Origin: UBA2336 sp049306095
Lineage (GTDB): Bacteria; Bacteroidota; Bacteroidia; Cytophagales; Cyclobacteriaceae
DNA: 64,000 nucleotides
Assembly (NCBI GenBank): GCA_049306095.1
Contig: JBAQPU010000032.1
Location: 12,382-76,381 of the forward strand
Reading direction: 5' to 3'
Below the pieces are notes generated by a model. It was not told the origin of the DNA. It did no database searches and saw nothing but the letters and a program-made list of their open reading frames with translations. Positions within the stretch are counted from its first letter, which is position 1. The number at the start of each line of letters is the position of its first letter. A program made the position numbers and the translations under genes. Shown here one piece after another: positions 1 to 8,590 of the stretch.

Positions 1-915
1 GATACCAAAGGGGAGCAATTTTCCTCTGGCTTTTTGAAAAGCTTTGGAAAGCGATGGTATGGTAATGCCAAGGGCGATCAGGTTTCCGTGATGGTTGGTT
101 ACCAACGAGATAAAATCTTTCCGGATGTAGGACAAGTAGTGGTTGGTATAGTATTGAATCTGATCGTTACTCAAAGGAACCATGCCGTGTAGGTGCTGGT
201 AGCAAATATTGATCAGGTTGAAAATTTCGGAGGCATACTTCTTGATTTCTTTTGAGTGTTTTGGTTTTAGCACAGTCAGTTGATGACGCTTTTTTACGAT
301 TCGTGAAAACTGCGCAACCTTTAAGGGTACTTGTTTTGGAACTGCTATTTGATACGACACCCAATCTACTTCCTTCTGATATCCTGCGCATTTTAGCAAA
401 TCTTGATAATAGGGGTAGTTGTACAGTTCAGCCAACGTTGGAATTTCGTTGAATCCTTCCACTAACATTCCGGCCGGATTAAAATTGCAAAACCCCATTG
501 GTCCGTGAATCGCATCCATTTCTTTTTCCCTGGCCCAACTCTCTACCTGGCGAAGCAATCCATCGGCAACCTGCTGGTCATGAATAGCATCAAACCATCC
601 GAAGCGGGCATACCGGCAGCCCCATTCTTGTATGTATTCAGGGTTAATAATCCCTGCAATGCGGCCAACGACCGTACCGTTTTTATACGCCAGCCAATAC
701 CGGGCTTCGCAATGCCGGAAGGCGGGGTTATCCCAAATTTTCAACAGGGCTTTCTCATCGTTCTTCAGGGGAGGAACGAAGTAAGGATTTTTATCATATA
801 ACGTTACGGGGAAGGAGATGAATTCATCCAGGTCAGCATCCGTCAGAACTTCTTTAATCAGGAAGTCTGATTGCTTGACTTTGTCTGGAACATCAATAGT
901 GTATGCGGGGTGCAC
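1..915 (-). CDS. GNAT-like acyltransferase family protein, 3' end outside window
   Basis: The reverse strand is open from 915 to the window edge, giving about 305 residues with no stop, so the C-terminus is missing. The translation has a GNAT-like core: a strand reading VVGRIAGIIN, then YARFGWFD, and further on the loop GPMGFCNFNPAGML. This resembles the YghO-like group of single-copy GNAT proteins common in Bacteroidota, whose substrate is not established. An in-frame TAA lies ten codons upstream, and the only conventional start before the conserved part is GTG at 915, so that start was chosen. The gene diverges from the queD-like gene at 1058. The exact acyl acceptor cannot be told from the sequence. 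Confidence 0.75.
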   Translation of the reverse strand, partial: MHPAYTIDVPDKVKQSDFLIKEVLTDADLDEFISFPVTLYDKNPYFVPPLKNDEKALLKIWDNPAFRHCEARYWLAYKNGTVVGRIAGIINPEYIQEWGCRYARFGWFDAIHDQQVADGLLRQVESWAREKEMDAIHGPMGFCNFNPAGMLVEGFNEIPTLAELYNYPYYQDLLKCAGYQKEVDWVSYQIAVPKQVPLKVAQFSRIVKKRHQLTVLKPKHSKEIKKYASEIFNLINICYQHLHGMVPLSNDQIQYYTNHYLSYIRKDFISLVTNHHGNLIALGITIPSLSKAFQKARGKLLPFGI

Positions 916-949
916 GGGGTTATAGATTGACTGACAAAATTACACTAAA

Positions 950-982
950 TAAAGATTAAATTATCCTTTATTAGTACTTTTG
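950..982 (+). promoter_or_regulatory. Operator copy S1 plus -7 promoter box, upstream of queD-like gene
   Basis: Positions 950-969 hold the inverted repeat TAAAGAT-N6-ATCCTTT. Five bases further on lies TACTTTTG (975-982), a perfect match to the Bacteroidota -7 box TAnnTTTG. The operator therefore fills the spacer between the -33 and -7 elements, where a bound protein would block polymerase. The same 20 bases recur at 49174-49193. The binding protein is inferred, not seen; the Rrf2 regulator at 1472-1930 is the nearest candidate. Confidence 0.75.
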
Positions 983-1057
983 CATCAAATGCAATAAGCC
1001 TGGTCAGAAAGCCCAGCGTGTAGTCTATATCCCGGAAGCGGGAAATCATTCAAATAT

Positions 1058-1483
1058 ATGTTAGCCATTACTAAAATATTCAGGTTTGAAGCCGCTCATG
1101 CTATTCATGGGTATGCGGGTAAGTGTCGCCACATTCACGGGCATTCGTATGAATTGCATGTAACGGTAGCCCATCAAAATCATGAACAGGATTTCATAGC
1201 CGGACAGGGAATCTTGATTGATTTTAAACAAATCAAAAGTCTGATGCAGGAGACACTGGACCTGCTCGATCACAAGCTTATCCTGTCGAAAAAATACCTT
1301 TCTGAACACGAACGGCCATTTGCAGATGAAGAATTACTGGTGTTTGAGGTTGAACCAACAGCCGAAAATCTTTTACTGTTTTTAAGAAACCGGATTATTC
1401 CGGCATTGCCCAGCGGTTTCGTAATTCATCAACTCGTTCTTTGGGAAACCCGCGACTCGTATGCCAGTTGGCTAGCGGGTTGA
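1058..1483 (+). CDS. 6-pyruvoyl-tetrahydropterin synthase / QueD-like
   Basis: This 141-residue protein has the complete PTPS/QueD active site. H14 (in FEAAH), H27 and H29 (in HIHGHSY) are the zinc ligands, C23 in GKCRHIHGHS is the catalytic cysteine, and PTAENL and WET follow near the C-terminus. The family converts dihydroneopterin triphosphate to 6-carboxy- or 6-pyruvoyl-tetrahydropterin, the first step towards queuosine or tetrahydropterin cofactors. No other queuosine gene is nearby. Its promoter carries operator S1, which is shared with nitrate-respiration and Fe-S repair genes, so the product may serve something other than housekeeping queuosine synthesis. The 3' end overlaps the convergent Rrf2 gene by 12 bases. 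The assignment to the family is firm; the exact product is not. Confidence 0.85.
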   Translation: MLAITKIFRFEAAHAIHGYAGKCRHIHGHSYELHVTVAHQNHEQDFIAGQGILIDFKQIKSLMQETLDLLDHKLILSKKYLSEHERPFADEELLVFEVEPTAENLLLFLRNRIIPALPSGFVIHQLVLWETRDSYASWLAG

Positions 1484-1930
1484 TTTTTTATTGGGAACGT
1501 TCTTCAGAAAAGTCTTTCCCTTTGAGAGGTCATCCGAAAGCACCTGAATGGTAGTTTCACGCATGACCTTTCGCAAGTGATCTTTATATGCCTTTACTTC
1601 ATGGTGCACCGGGCACGGGAAACGATCAGAACATTCTTTCAACCCCAGGGTACATACGTGCAGGGCATCATCGCTTCCATCGATTGCCTTTACAATAGAC
1701 GCCAGCGACACAGGTTTTGCTTTTGGATCAAGGTAAAACCCACCGTTTGGTCCTTTGATGGAGGAGATTAAACCTTCTCGTACCAGCGTTTGCAGAATTT
1801 TAGCCGTGAAGGGTACAGGGGCATCCACTTGCCTGGCAATTTCGGCAATACCCAGGCGCGACCCGTTAATGCTTTTGATGGATATATATAGAGCGGCCCG
1901 AATAGCGTATTCGCAAGCTTTTGAAAACAT
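1472..1930 (-). CDS. Rrf2-family Fe-S transcriptional regulator (NsrR-like)
   Basis: This 152-residue protein has the Rrf2 layout. An N-terminal winged helix (EYAIRAALYIS, then the recognition region around 30-65 ending in KGPNGGFYL) is followed by a cluster loop with C93, C100 and C106 (C-x6-C-x5-C). Three cysteines in this place bind an Fe-S cluster in NsrR and IscR. NsrR loses its cluster on reaction with NO and so derepresses NO-detoxification genes; IscR senses cluster status. The neighbourhood (NMO-like enzyme, nitrate reductases, hemerythrin, RIC) favours an NsrR-like role, but the sequence alone cannot separate the two. I infer that it binds the repeated palindrome described at S1-S7. 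Its own upstream region (1931-1990) shows no clear copy of that palindrome. Confidence 0.85.
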   Translation of the reverse strand: MFSKACEYAIRAALYISIKSINGSRLGIAEIARQVDAPVPFTAKILQTLVREGLISSIKGPNGGFYLDPKAKPVSLASIVKAIDGSDDALHVCTLGLKECSDRFPCPVHHEVKAYKDHLRKVMRETTIQVLSDDLSKGKTFLKNVPNKKSTR

Positions 1931-2036
1931 GAAATATTACCTGGTTTTTGCCTAGTTACTAAAAATTAACCGATAATCCGTTTTCATCTTTAAAAAATAA
2001 GATTCAACGTACTACTGAACAGGAGCATCCATCACC

Positions 2037-3872
2037 TTAGGTTGTAGCAACGTGCCTGTTGAGGAAATGCTTAAATGAACCGGCCAGGGTTTCTTCAGCC
2101 TGGTTTAGCCCGTCCAGAAACGATCCCCTCAATAGCTTCCACTCCTGGCTAACTGATTCAGAAAGGTTGCGGTAATACCGGATTCCCTCCATCAGGTTTT
2201 GATGAAAGTCCTGAATATGCTTTTTTCTTTTTTGATCGAGTTCTTCCGTAGCATCGTTGAACATTTCAACCCAGTACGACACATAGAGCATAAGTTCTTT
2301 AATGAACATGTGAGGCCTGTCCGATCGGGAAATAACCGTTGTTCTTCCGTAAATGTGATCCAGCATCTCGCGAAGCGATACTACCCGGTCGAAATAGGCA
2401 ATGTTGGGGCCGGGGCAAATGTTAACGGCCTTTGATTGTTTGGTTATGGGTGAAAGACTGTGCTGTACAATAGCTGCATTGCTCAGGCCAACACAAAGAC
2501 ATTCTTTGGTTAACACAAGATCGCGTTTTTTTATGTACTCCTGTTCCGGGAGTTGCAGTGCTTTCAGTTGTTCGAGTTTTTGTTTTTGATAAGTGAGCGA
2601 GGCTGTGCAAAGCGGCTCTTTGCTAAACTCCGTATCAGAAACCAGGTATTTTTCGGTGCAGGGACTGCCCGGCTTGTTAGCCTGAATGCGTTTTATTTTT
2701 TCGATTTCAGCGGTAGTGCCTTTGAGGTAATGAAAACGAACGCCTAAAGGTGAATTATGACTGAGTACGACATCGCTTTCGCGTGCCTGACAAAGTAATT
2801 TCAAAGTATTTTCATCTACCGTAGTAGCTTCCGGCACCAGCAAAAACGGAGTTCCCCATCCGGTTCCGTCAACACCATAGTGCTCCATCAGAAAAAAGTC
2901 TTCCTGGTGTGTTCCAATACCGCCTTGCACAGTAACTTTTAGCGGGTGCGGAAGGGCGAACATGGTTTTACCTTTGGCCATAAGAGCCTCACAGTAGAGG
3001 GTAAACAACGTACTGGCCAGCTCGCCCTTTTTAGATTTGAATTCTTCCAGTATGGGTCCCAGCAAGAGGCCGTCAGATGCAAAGGCATGGCCTCCACAAT
3101 TCAAGCCAGATTCGATCCTGAATTCACTAACCCAGATTCCCTTTTTAGCAAGCATTTTTCCCTGAATTAAGGCCGACCGGTAGTCGGATACTTTCAGGAT
3201 CACTTTCTTTTTGAAGTAGCCGCTGCTAATGGCATCAAGTTCTGTTCGTTTTTCCATATAGTTGAACAAACGTGGGTTCATGCCGGCCGAAAGGATGATG
3301 GATGAATTGGTCAGATCGCTGTTCAGATAACCCCGAATGGCAGCTACCGCATCGGAACCGTCTTCGATCACGTTTCCGGCTTTATCGAAATTATTTTTAT
3401 CGAGCTTGGTCATGATGTTCACATCAATGCTGCCCGGAATAATCTGGGCGCGAAGCCAGTTTTCCAATTGCTTGCGATCATCAGCATCGTGCTGGGTTTG
3501 GGCAAAATGGTAAATGCGTTTCAGCTCTGACGTGTCGGGAAGCATTTCAAAATATTTGCAAATGTCAGAACCGGGTTCGAACGGCTCAGCTTTCAATTGC
3601 TCTACCTGCCTGGCAACGATGCGGTTGATCAGGTTAAGATAATCGGTTATTCGCCTTGCGCGAAAGTCTTCATCTTTTGAAGTAATGGGCACGTACGGCT
3701 CATTCAGTTGTTTGTAGTAATGCGACCGCATTCGTTCCACCAGGTTATCCTGAACAATAGAAATTACCGAGGCGATACCAAAACGGGCCACTTTAACGGG
3801 CGAATCAATGGTGTATGCCAACCCCATTACTGGGATGTGGAAGCTGTGCGGAGATTCAGTCATGAAAGTCAT
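2037..3872 (-). CDS. Nitronate monooxygenase-like FMN TIM-barrel protein with long C-terminal extension
   Basis: This protein has 611 residues and no signal peptide. Residues 12-40 (starting HIPVMGLAY) look like the first strand of an FMN barrel. CGGH at 259-262 corresponds to the AGGH motif of 2-nitropropane dioxygenase/nitronate monooxygenase. QGGIG at 316-320 followed by GVDGTGWGTPFLL (333-345) matches the phosphate-binding GGI...GADGVQMGTRF pattern of that superfamily. Family members are usually 320-380 residues; here about 240 extra C-terminal residues carry a CLC motif and NICPGPN. It is divergent from osmC and shares operator S2, with a TACCTTTG box at 3894-3887 close in front. Nitronate oxidation is a possible role but is unproven, and flavin-dependent desaturase or reductase roles also occur in this superfamily. 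Confidence 0.6.
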   Translation of the reverse strand: MTFMTESPHSFHIPVMGLAYTIDSPVKVARFGIASVISIVQDNLVERMRSHYYKQLNEPYVPITSKDEDFRARRITDYLNLINRIVARQVEQLKAEPFEPGSDICKYFEMLPDTSELKRIYHFAQTQHDADDRKQLENWLRAQIIPGSIDVNIMTKLDKNNFDKAGNVIEDGSDAVAAIRGYLNSDLTNSSIILSAGMNPRLFNYMEKRTELDAISSGYFKKKVILKVSDYRSALIQGKMLAKKGIWVSEFRIESGLNCGGHAFASDGLLLGPILEEFKSKKGELASTLFTLYCEALMAKGKTMFALPHPLKVTVQGGIGTHQEDFFLMEHYGVDGTGWGTPFLLVPEATTVDENTLKLLCQARESDVVLSHNSPLGVRFHYLKGTTAEIEKIKRIQANKPGSPCTEKYLVSDTEFSKEPLCTASLTYQKQKLEQLKALQLPEQEYIKKRDLVLTKECLCVGLSNAAIVQHSLSPITKQSKAVNICPGPNIAYFDRVVSLREMLDHIYGRTTVISRSDRPHMFIKELMLYVSYWVEMFNDATEELDQKRKKHIQDFHQNLMEGIRYYRNLSESVSQEWKLLRGSFLDGLNQAEETLAGSFKHFLNRHVATT

Positions 3873-3901
3873 TGTTACGGGAGTCGCAAAGGTAGAATAA
3901 A

Positions 3902-3921
3902 TAAGGATAAAAAAGTCTTTT
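3902..3921. promoter_or_regulatory. Operator copy S2 between NMO-like gene and osmC
   Basis: The inverted repeat TAAGGAT-N6-GTCTTTT has an all-A spacer. On the reverse strand it ends seven bases before the -7 box TACCTTTG (3894-3887) of the NMO-like gene. On the forward strand a TAGTTTTG box lies at 3939-3946, 17 bases away, and serves osmC. One protein bound here could control both divergent transcripts, most directly the reverse one. Confidence 0.7.
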
Positions 3922-3989
3922 AATTATACATTTCTCGTTAGTTTTGCGCCAACGAACATTGGTTTGGAAACACGAACGAAACAGGAAAA

Positions 3990-4454
3990 ATGAGTATGGA
4001 ACCGCATTATTATGAAGTAAACATTAACTGGAACCACGACCGTAAAGGACTGATGTGCGCACCCGATGTGCAGGCGCAGGCTGGTGGGAATGGGTGCCTG
4101 GAGGTTGCTACGCCTCCGCAATTCACGAAAGGAATTCCGGGTATCTGGTCGCCCGAACATTTGTTTACGGCTGCCGTTAGCAGTTGCCTGATGACCACCT
4201 TTTTGGCCATAGCCGAAAATTCGAAGTTGGATTTCACAGGATTTCAATGTGCATCGAAGGGGAAGCTGGAACAAGTGAATGGGAAATTTTTGATGACCGA
4301 GGTAATCCTTGAACCAACTGTCACCATCGTAAGAGACGAAGACCGCGACCGGGCAATACGGGTGCTCGAAAAATCGGAGGCTGCGTGCCTCATTTCCAAT
4401 TCGATTAAATCAACGGTAGTGATGAAGCCAACGGTGATGGTGAAAAGTCAATGA
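3990..4454 (+). CDS. OsmC/Ohr-family peroxide-handling protein
   Basis: This 154-residue cytoplasmic protein has the two OsmC redox cysteines: C66 in SSCLMTTF at the start of the central helix and C133 in AACLISNSIKS. Family members reduce organic hydroperoxides through this cysteine pair. The start ATG at 3990 follows a purine-rich ACAGGAAAA. It is the first gene of a likely transcript that continues into the porin (20-base gap) and possibly narK. The promoter region contains operator S2, which links peroxide defence to the putative nitrogen-oxide regulon. Membership of the family is clear; the physiological hydroperoxide is unknown. Confidence 0.85.
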   Translation: MSMEPHYYEVNINWNHDRKGLMCAPDVQAQAGGNGCLEVATPPQFTKGIPGIWSPEHLFTAAVSSCLMTTFLAIAENSKLDFTGFQCASKGKLEQVNGKFLMTEVILEPTVTIVRDEDRDRAIRVLEKSEAACLISNSIKSTVVMKPTVMVKSQ

Positions 4455-4474
4455 TGTAGCATTTAACCAGGCGT

Positions 4475-5782
4475 ATGGTTAAGCAGTTTGTTACGGTTAT
4501 CCTGATCCTTGTCTATGCAAATACGTTTGCACAATTTTCAGTTGATGGCCAGTTGCTGCTGCGGGCTGAGTACCGACATGGATATGGTAAGCTGATCGGC
4601 ACCAATCAGGAAGGAGCGTTTTTTATTGGTCAGCGTGCCCGCGTACAGGCTCAGTATAAGCATGAGAAAATTCGGCTTTACATCAGTGGGCAAGATGTTC
4701 GCACATGGGGTAGCACTCCACAGGCAAAAGAAAGTGATGCCTACTTTTCCATACACGAAGCATACGTTGAAATACCGCTTCATGAACACTGGGCGGTAAA
4801 ACTTGGCAGGCAAGAGTTGAATTACGACAATGCCCGTTTTCTTGGCAACCTTGATTGGGCGCTGCAGGCAAGAGCTCATGACTTCGGTTTGTTGAAATTT
4901 GAGAAGGAAGCACTCAGGCTACATGTTGGTGGTGGATACAATCAGGTAAAAGAAACGCTGGTTAATCAGCCGTATACCCTGGCCAATCAATACAAAACTG
5001 CTCAAATGTTGTGGGCGGAAAAGATATGGGGAAGTTTTAAAACAACAGCCTTGTTCTGGAACCAGGGGCTGGCCCAACTAACCTATGACACACTTGGAAA
5101 TGTGACCGGTGAATCAATTCGGTTTTCACAAACATTCGGACTGCCGGTACTGCAATACACGCATAGTGAGTTTACCTTCTCAGGTTTTTTCTACCTTCAA
5201 ACAGGTAAAGATATCACCAATAAAAAATTGCAGACGCACAACCTGAGTGTACAAATTACCCATCGCCATACTTTTAATAAGGATAAGGGTTCTTCCTTTC
5301 AAACCACGTTAGGGGCAGAATATCTGAGCGGCACATCCCAACAGGCCAATGACAATGTAAACCGGTCGTACAATCCATTCTACGGAACTAACCACGCACA
5401 CAACGGTTATATGGATTACTTCTTTGTTGGCAATCGTCATACAAATTCGGTGGGACTGCAGGACTATTTTTTACGCCTGCGTTGGAATCCTAAAGAGGTG
5501 GTTTTCATTTCCTGTAATATGCATCAGTTTTTAGCTGCAGCCGATGTGTACGATGGAGGCGATCCGTTGAAGAAGTACTTTGGCGCTGAGGTTGATTTTA
5601 CAGCAGGGTATATTGTTAATGATATACTTTCTCTTCAGGGAGGTTACTCGCAATTCTTTGGCAGTGATACGATAAAAAATGTACAAAGAGTTCCGGAAGA
5701 AGCACGCATGCAAAACTGGGGTTACCTGGCGCTCCTGGTTAGGCCGAATATGAAAAACAGGTTTGTGGGATTGCAGTTTTAA
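4475..5782 (+). CDS. Outer-membrane porin, alginate-export (AlgE-like) family
   Basis: This 435-residue protein has a signal peptide (cleavage after TFAQ, about residue 20). The rest consists of alternating amphipathic strands, with motifs typical of alginate_exp barrels such as GQRARVQAQYK, AYVEIPL and LGRQELNYDNARFLGN. Such barrels form 18-strand outer-membrane channels for anionic solutes. Lying just before narK and the TehA-like channel, it may be the outer-membrane route for nitrate or nitrite; that is inference from position. It ends with an aromatic residue (FVGLQF), as outer-membrane barrels usually do. Confidence 0.75.
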   Translation: MVKQFVTVILILVYANTFAQFSVDGQLLLRAEYRHGYGKLIGTNQEGAFFIGQRARVQAQYKHEKIRLYISGQDVRTWGSTPQAKESDAYFSIHEAYVEIPLHEHWAVKLGRQELNYDNARFLGNLDWALQARAHDFGLLKFEKEALRLHVGGGYNQVKETLVNQPYTLANQYKTAQMLWAEKIWGSFKTTALFWNQGLAQLTYDTLGNVTGESIRFSQTFGLPVLQYTHSEFTFSGFFYLQTGKDITNKKLQTHNLSVQITHRHTFNKDKGSSFQTTLGAEYLSGTSQQANDNVNRSYNPFYGTNHAHNGYMDYFFVGNRHTNSVGLQDYFLRLRWNPKEVVFISCNMHQFLAAADVYDGGDPLKKYFGAEVDFTAGYIVNDILSLQGGYSQFFGSDTIKNVQRVPEEARMQNWGYLALLVRPNMKNRFVGLQF

Positions 5783-5795
5783 TGACAATTGTCAT
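5782..5795. promoter_or_regulatory. Perfect 14-bp palindrome upstream of narK
   Basis: ATGACAATTGTCAT is self-complementary over all 14 bases and begins at the stop codon of the porin gene. It is followed by ATAGTCTTTTG, which resembles one half of the S1-S7 operator, and then by ATAGTTTGG before the narK start. It could be a dimeric regulator site for narK. A terminator role is unlikely because no T-run follows. Confidence 0.4.
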
Positions 5796-5841
5796 AGTCT
5801 TTTGAAAGAATAGTTTGGTAATTGAATAAAATTTAAACCCT

Positions 5842-7335
5842 ATGGAGACTGTCGTTACGGGTCGCTCGCACCGGATGTTGGCCTTTAATACCCTAGCATT
5901 TACGGTTTGCTTTGCCGCATGGATGTTCAATGGCGTAATGGTGACATTTTTAGTTGAGAGCACGGTTTTTCGATGGACATCAGTCCAAATTGGGTTGCTC
6001 CTAGGTGCGCCCGTGTTGGTAGGATCGGTGATGCGCCTGCCGGTTGGCATACTGACCGATAAATTTGGTGGGCGCTGGATTATGACAGCCATTATGATAC
6101 TCTGCTCTGTGTCCATGTATTTTTTATCCTATTCAAATTCATTTTACTCATTTCTGTTTTTAAGCCTGGCCTTCGGAATAGTGGGAAGTTCATTTGCAGC
6201 CGGTGTTGCTTACACTTCCGTGTGGTATCCAAAAAACAAGCAAGGAACAGCATTAGGAATTTTCGCATCGGGTAACCTGGGTGCGGCCCTTACCACGATG
6301 TTTGCTCCAAGGTTATTAAATCACTTGACAAGCAATGGAGCTAACCTGGATAAATGGAGAGAGCTCCCACAACTTTATGCTGCCGTGCTTCTGGGCTTTG
6401 CAGTTATCTATTTCCTTGGAACTGAAAATAAAAAACCGCAGGAAGTGAAGACGTTTGCTCAGCGGTTAATGCCCTTAAAAGAATCGAGAGTCTGGCGCTT
6501 TGGTTTATACTATTTTTTTACGTTTGGTAGTTTTGTGGCACTGGCGCAGTGGTTAATACCCTACTATGTCAATGTATACTCGATGTCAATCGTTACAGCC
6601 GGATTTATGGCCACGCTATTTAGTTTACCGGCCGGGGTCATCCGGGCAGTGGGGGGGTGGTTATCAGACAAAGTTGGAGCAAGAATGGTATTAACATGGG
6701 TGTTGGTGGTGTGTATGATTTGTCTTGTCTTTCTTTTTGTGCCCCGAATGGAAATTATGGCTCCCGGTCAGGGCCTGATGGCCTCAAAGGAAGGCGTTGT
6801 TACAGAGGTTTCAGACAGCGAAATCCGAATTGGTGATGATATTTATGTTCTGCAAAATCGGAAAAATGATGATGGAGACGTAACCATTAGTTTCGGTATC
6901 GAACATACCAAAGAATCTTTCCTTCCCCTGCCGACCGCAACATTTATTCAGGAACCCCTGGTGAAAGTGGGTGACAAGGTTCGTAAAGGAGACCTAATTG
7001 CAAAAGGGGTGACGCATATTTATTTTCAGGCGAATAAATGGATATTCTCTGCGTTGGTATTCATCATTGGAATATTGACAGGTATTGGAGGTGCTGCCGT
7101 GTATAAGCACATACCGGAGTATTATCCCGACAACATTGGCGCAGTGGGTGGTATTGTTGGGGTTATTGGCGGATTGGCCGGCTTCTTCAACCCTATATTT
7201 TTTGGTTTTTTGTTAAAAGAATCAGGTATTTGGACTACCTGCTGGATGTTTCTATTTATAATTGCTGCAGTGTGTATTGTACTTCAGCGATTGGCCATAA
7301 AAGCGATTTCAAAGAATCAATCTGCCCGTACTTAG
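5842..7335 (+). CDS. NarK-type nitrate/nitrite transporter (MFS) with inserted soluble domain
   Basis: This 497-residue MFS protein matches the NarK/NasA transporters. R65 in MRLPVG and R268 in IRAVGGWLSD are placed like the two substrate arginines of NarK. The glycine-rich nitrate signature lies at 111-139 (FGIVGSSFAAG...) and a second one at 443-455 (GGLAGFFNPIFFG). It would import nitrate, or exchange nitrate for nitrite, at the inner membrane. About 95 hydrophilic residues (302-396) are inserted between two late helices and contain EGVVTEVSDSEIRIGDD and KVGDKVRKGDLI, a pattern typical of lipoyl/barrel-sandwich hairpins. Ordinary NarK proteins have only a short loop there. The gene sits between the porin and the TehA-like channel. 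Confidence 0.9.
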   Translation: METVVTGRSHRMLAFNTLAFTVCFAAWMFNGVMVTFLVESTVFRWTSVQIGLLLGAPVLVGSVMRLPVGILTDKFGGRWIMTAIMILCSVSMYFLSYSNSFYSFLFLSLAFGIVGSSFAAGVAYTSVWYPKNKQGTALGIFASGNLGAALTTMFAPRLLNHLTSNGANLDKWRELPQLYAAVLLGFAVIYFLGTENKKPQEVKTFAQRLMPLKESRVWRFGLYYFFTFGSFVALAQWLIPYYVNVYSMSIVTAGFMATLFSLPAGVIRAVGGWLSDKVGARMVLTWVLVVCMICLVFLFVPRMEIMAPGQGLMASKEGVVTEVSDSEIRIGDDIYVLQNRKNDDGDVTISFGIEHTKESFLPLPTATFIQEPLVKVGDKVRKGDLIAKGVTHIYFQANKWIFSALVFIIGILTGIGGAAVYKHIPEYYPDNIGAVGGIVGVIGGLAGFFNPIFFGFLLKESGIWTTCWMFLFIIAAVCIVLQRLAIKAISKNQSART

Positions 7336-7357
7336 TGAGAAACCTAACTGCCCTTTC

Positions 7358-8479
7358 TTGCCCACAACTGTAAATATACCGGAGGGTAACTCTTCGCAAC
7401 CATCGTTAAGGGAGGCACTGACCGGGTTTTTCCTTCAGATGATTGAAGGACTTCCGCCATCTTATTTCGCCATGGTAATGGGGACCGGCATTGTGTCTAA
7501 AGCCTGTTACTTTCTAGGGTTTGAATCGCTTGCCCGTTTCATGTTTTGGCTAAACATTTTATTTTACATCACGCTGTGTTTATTTTTTCTGTTGCGATTT
7601 TTCTTGTTTCGGAAACATTTTCTAAGCGACTTATTTGACCACTCACGGGCACCGGGTTTTTTTACAACGGTGGCGGCAACCTCTCTTTTGGGCAGTCAGT
7701 TTATTATGTTCAACGACAATTACCGGGTCGCTGTAATTCTATGGGTACTTGGCATAGTACTGTGGTTGTTTTTTACCTATTCTATTTTTACAACCTTTAC
7801 CGTTAAAGAAAATAAACCTTCGCTGGCAGAAGGAATAAATGGTTCGTGGCTTCTGGCCGTTGTGGCTACCCAGGCACTTGCTGTTTTGAGTGCGAAACTA
7901 TCGATGCATTTTGAGACGCATAAATTGACTATCAATTTTTTTGCGTTTTCCATGTGGTTGTGGGGAGGTATGCAATACATCTGGATGATCTCGCTTATTT
8001 TTTATCGATACACGTTTTTTAAGTTTTCGCCTGGCGATCTTTCTCCTCCATATTGGATTAACATGGGTGCAATGGCCATCTCTACTTTGGCGGGGTCGCT
8101 ATTAATCATCAATACCCCTCATGCTCCATTTTTAAATTCAACCCTTGCCTTTTTGAAGGGCTTTACCATATTCTATTGGGCTACCGGAACATGGTGGATA
8201 CCTATGCTATTCATCCTTGCTTTCTGGCGGCATGTATATAAACGGTTTCCATTAACATACGACCCGCTTTACTGGGGCGCGGTTTTCCCATTAGGTATGT
8301 ACACGGTGGCTACTTATGAAATGGCTGAAGCCATGAACCTGGATTTTCTAAGAATCATTCCTAAATATTTCATCTACATTGCACTTTCCGCCTGGACCGC
8401 TGTAATGATTGGTTTTCTGAGTAATTGGGTTGTAGCCCTCAAATTGTATTTATCCAAATATTACAAAAACATAAAGTAA
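7358..8479 (+). CDS. TehA/SLAC1-type (TDT family) anion channel or transporter
   Basis: This protein of about 373 residues has roughly ten membrane helices. The opening PPSYFAMVMGTGIVS is the hallmark of the tellurite-resistance/dicarboxylate transporter family, to which the plant nitrate/chloride channel SLAC1 and bacterial TehA belong. It follows narK after 22 bases, so nitrate or nitrite passage is a reasonable guess. No ATG or GTG lies in frame before the conserved region; TTG at 7358 is the best available start and the reading frame stays open a little upstream. Family assignment is strong; substrate is inferred from the neighbours. Confidence 0.75.
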   Translation: MPTTVNIPEGNSSQPSLREALTGFFLQMIEGLPPSYFAMVMGTGIVSKACYFLGFESLARFMFWLNILFYITLCLFFLLRFFLFRKHFLSDLFDHSRAPGFFTTVAATSLLGSQFIMFNDNYRVAVILWVLGIVLWLFFTYSIFTTFTVKENKPSLAEGINGSWLLAVVATQALAVLSAKLSMHFETHKLTINFFAFSMWLWGGMQYIWMISLIFYRYTFFKFSPGDLSPPYWINMGAMAISTLAGSLLIINTPHAPFLNSTLAFLKGFTIFYWATGTWWIPMLFILAFWRHVYKRFPLTYDPLYWGAVFPLGMYTVATYEMAEAMNLDFLRIIPKYFIYIALSAWTAVMIGFLSNWVVALKLYLSKYYKNIK

Positions 8480-8522
8480 GTTTTGTCAGAAAAGTTTTGA
8501 AGCTGCCATTTCAAGACTCAAA

Positions 8523-8545
8523 AAATACCGTCAATCGGGGTATTT
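8523..8545. terminator. Hairpin downstream of TehA-like gene
   Basis: AAATACC pairs with GGTATTT around a short loop, with possible extension by CCG/CGG. A-rich sequence lies before it and a T-containing tract after it. It sits 44 bases after the stop of the TehA-like gene and before the next gene, so it probably ends the osmC-porin-narK-tehA transcript. The T-run is interrupted, so this is a moderate call. Confidence 0.45.
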
Positions 8546-8590
8546 ATTCTCTTTGATTCTTACCTCTACTTTACTCAAACCAAACAGATC

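Noticed and set aside
505..801. Forward-strand frame of 98 codons at the left edge
   Set aside because: It lies opposite the GNAT-like gene, whose reverse-strand translation is clearly protein-like.
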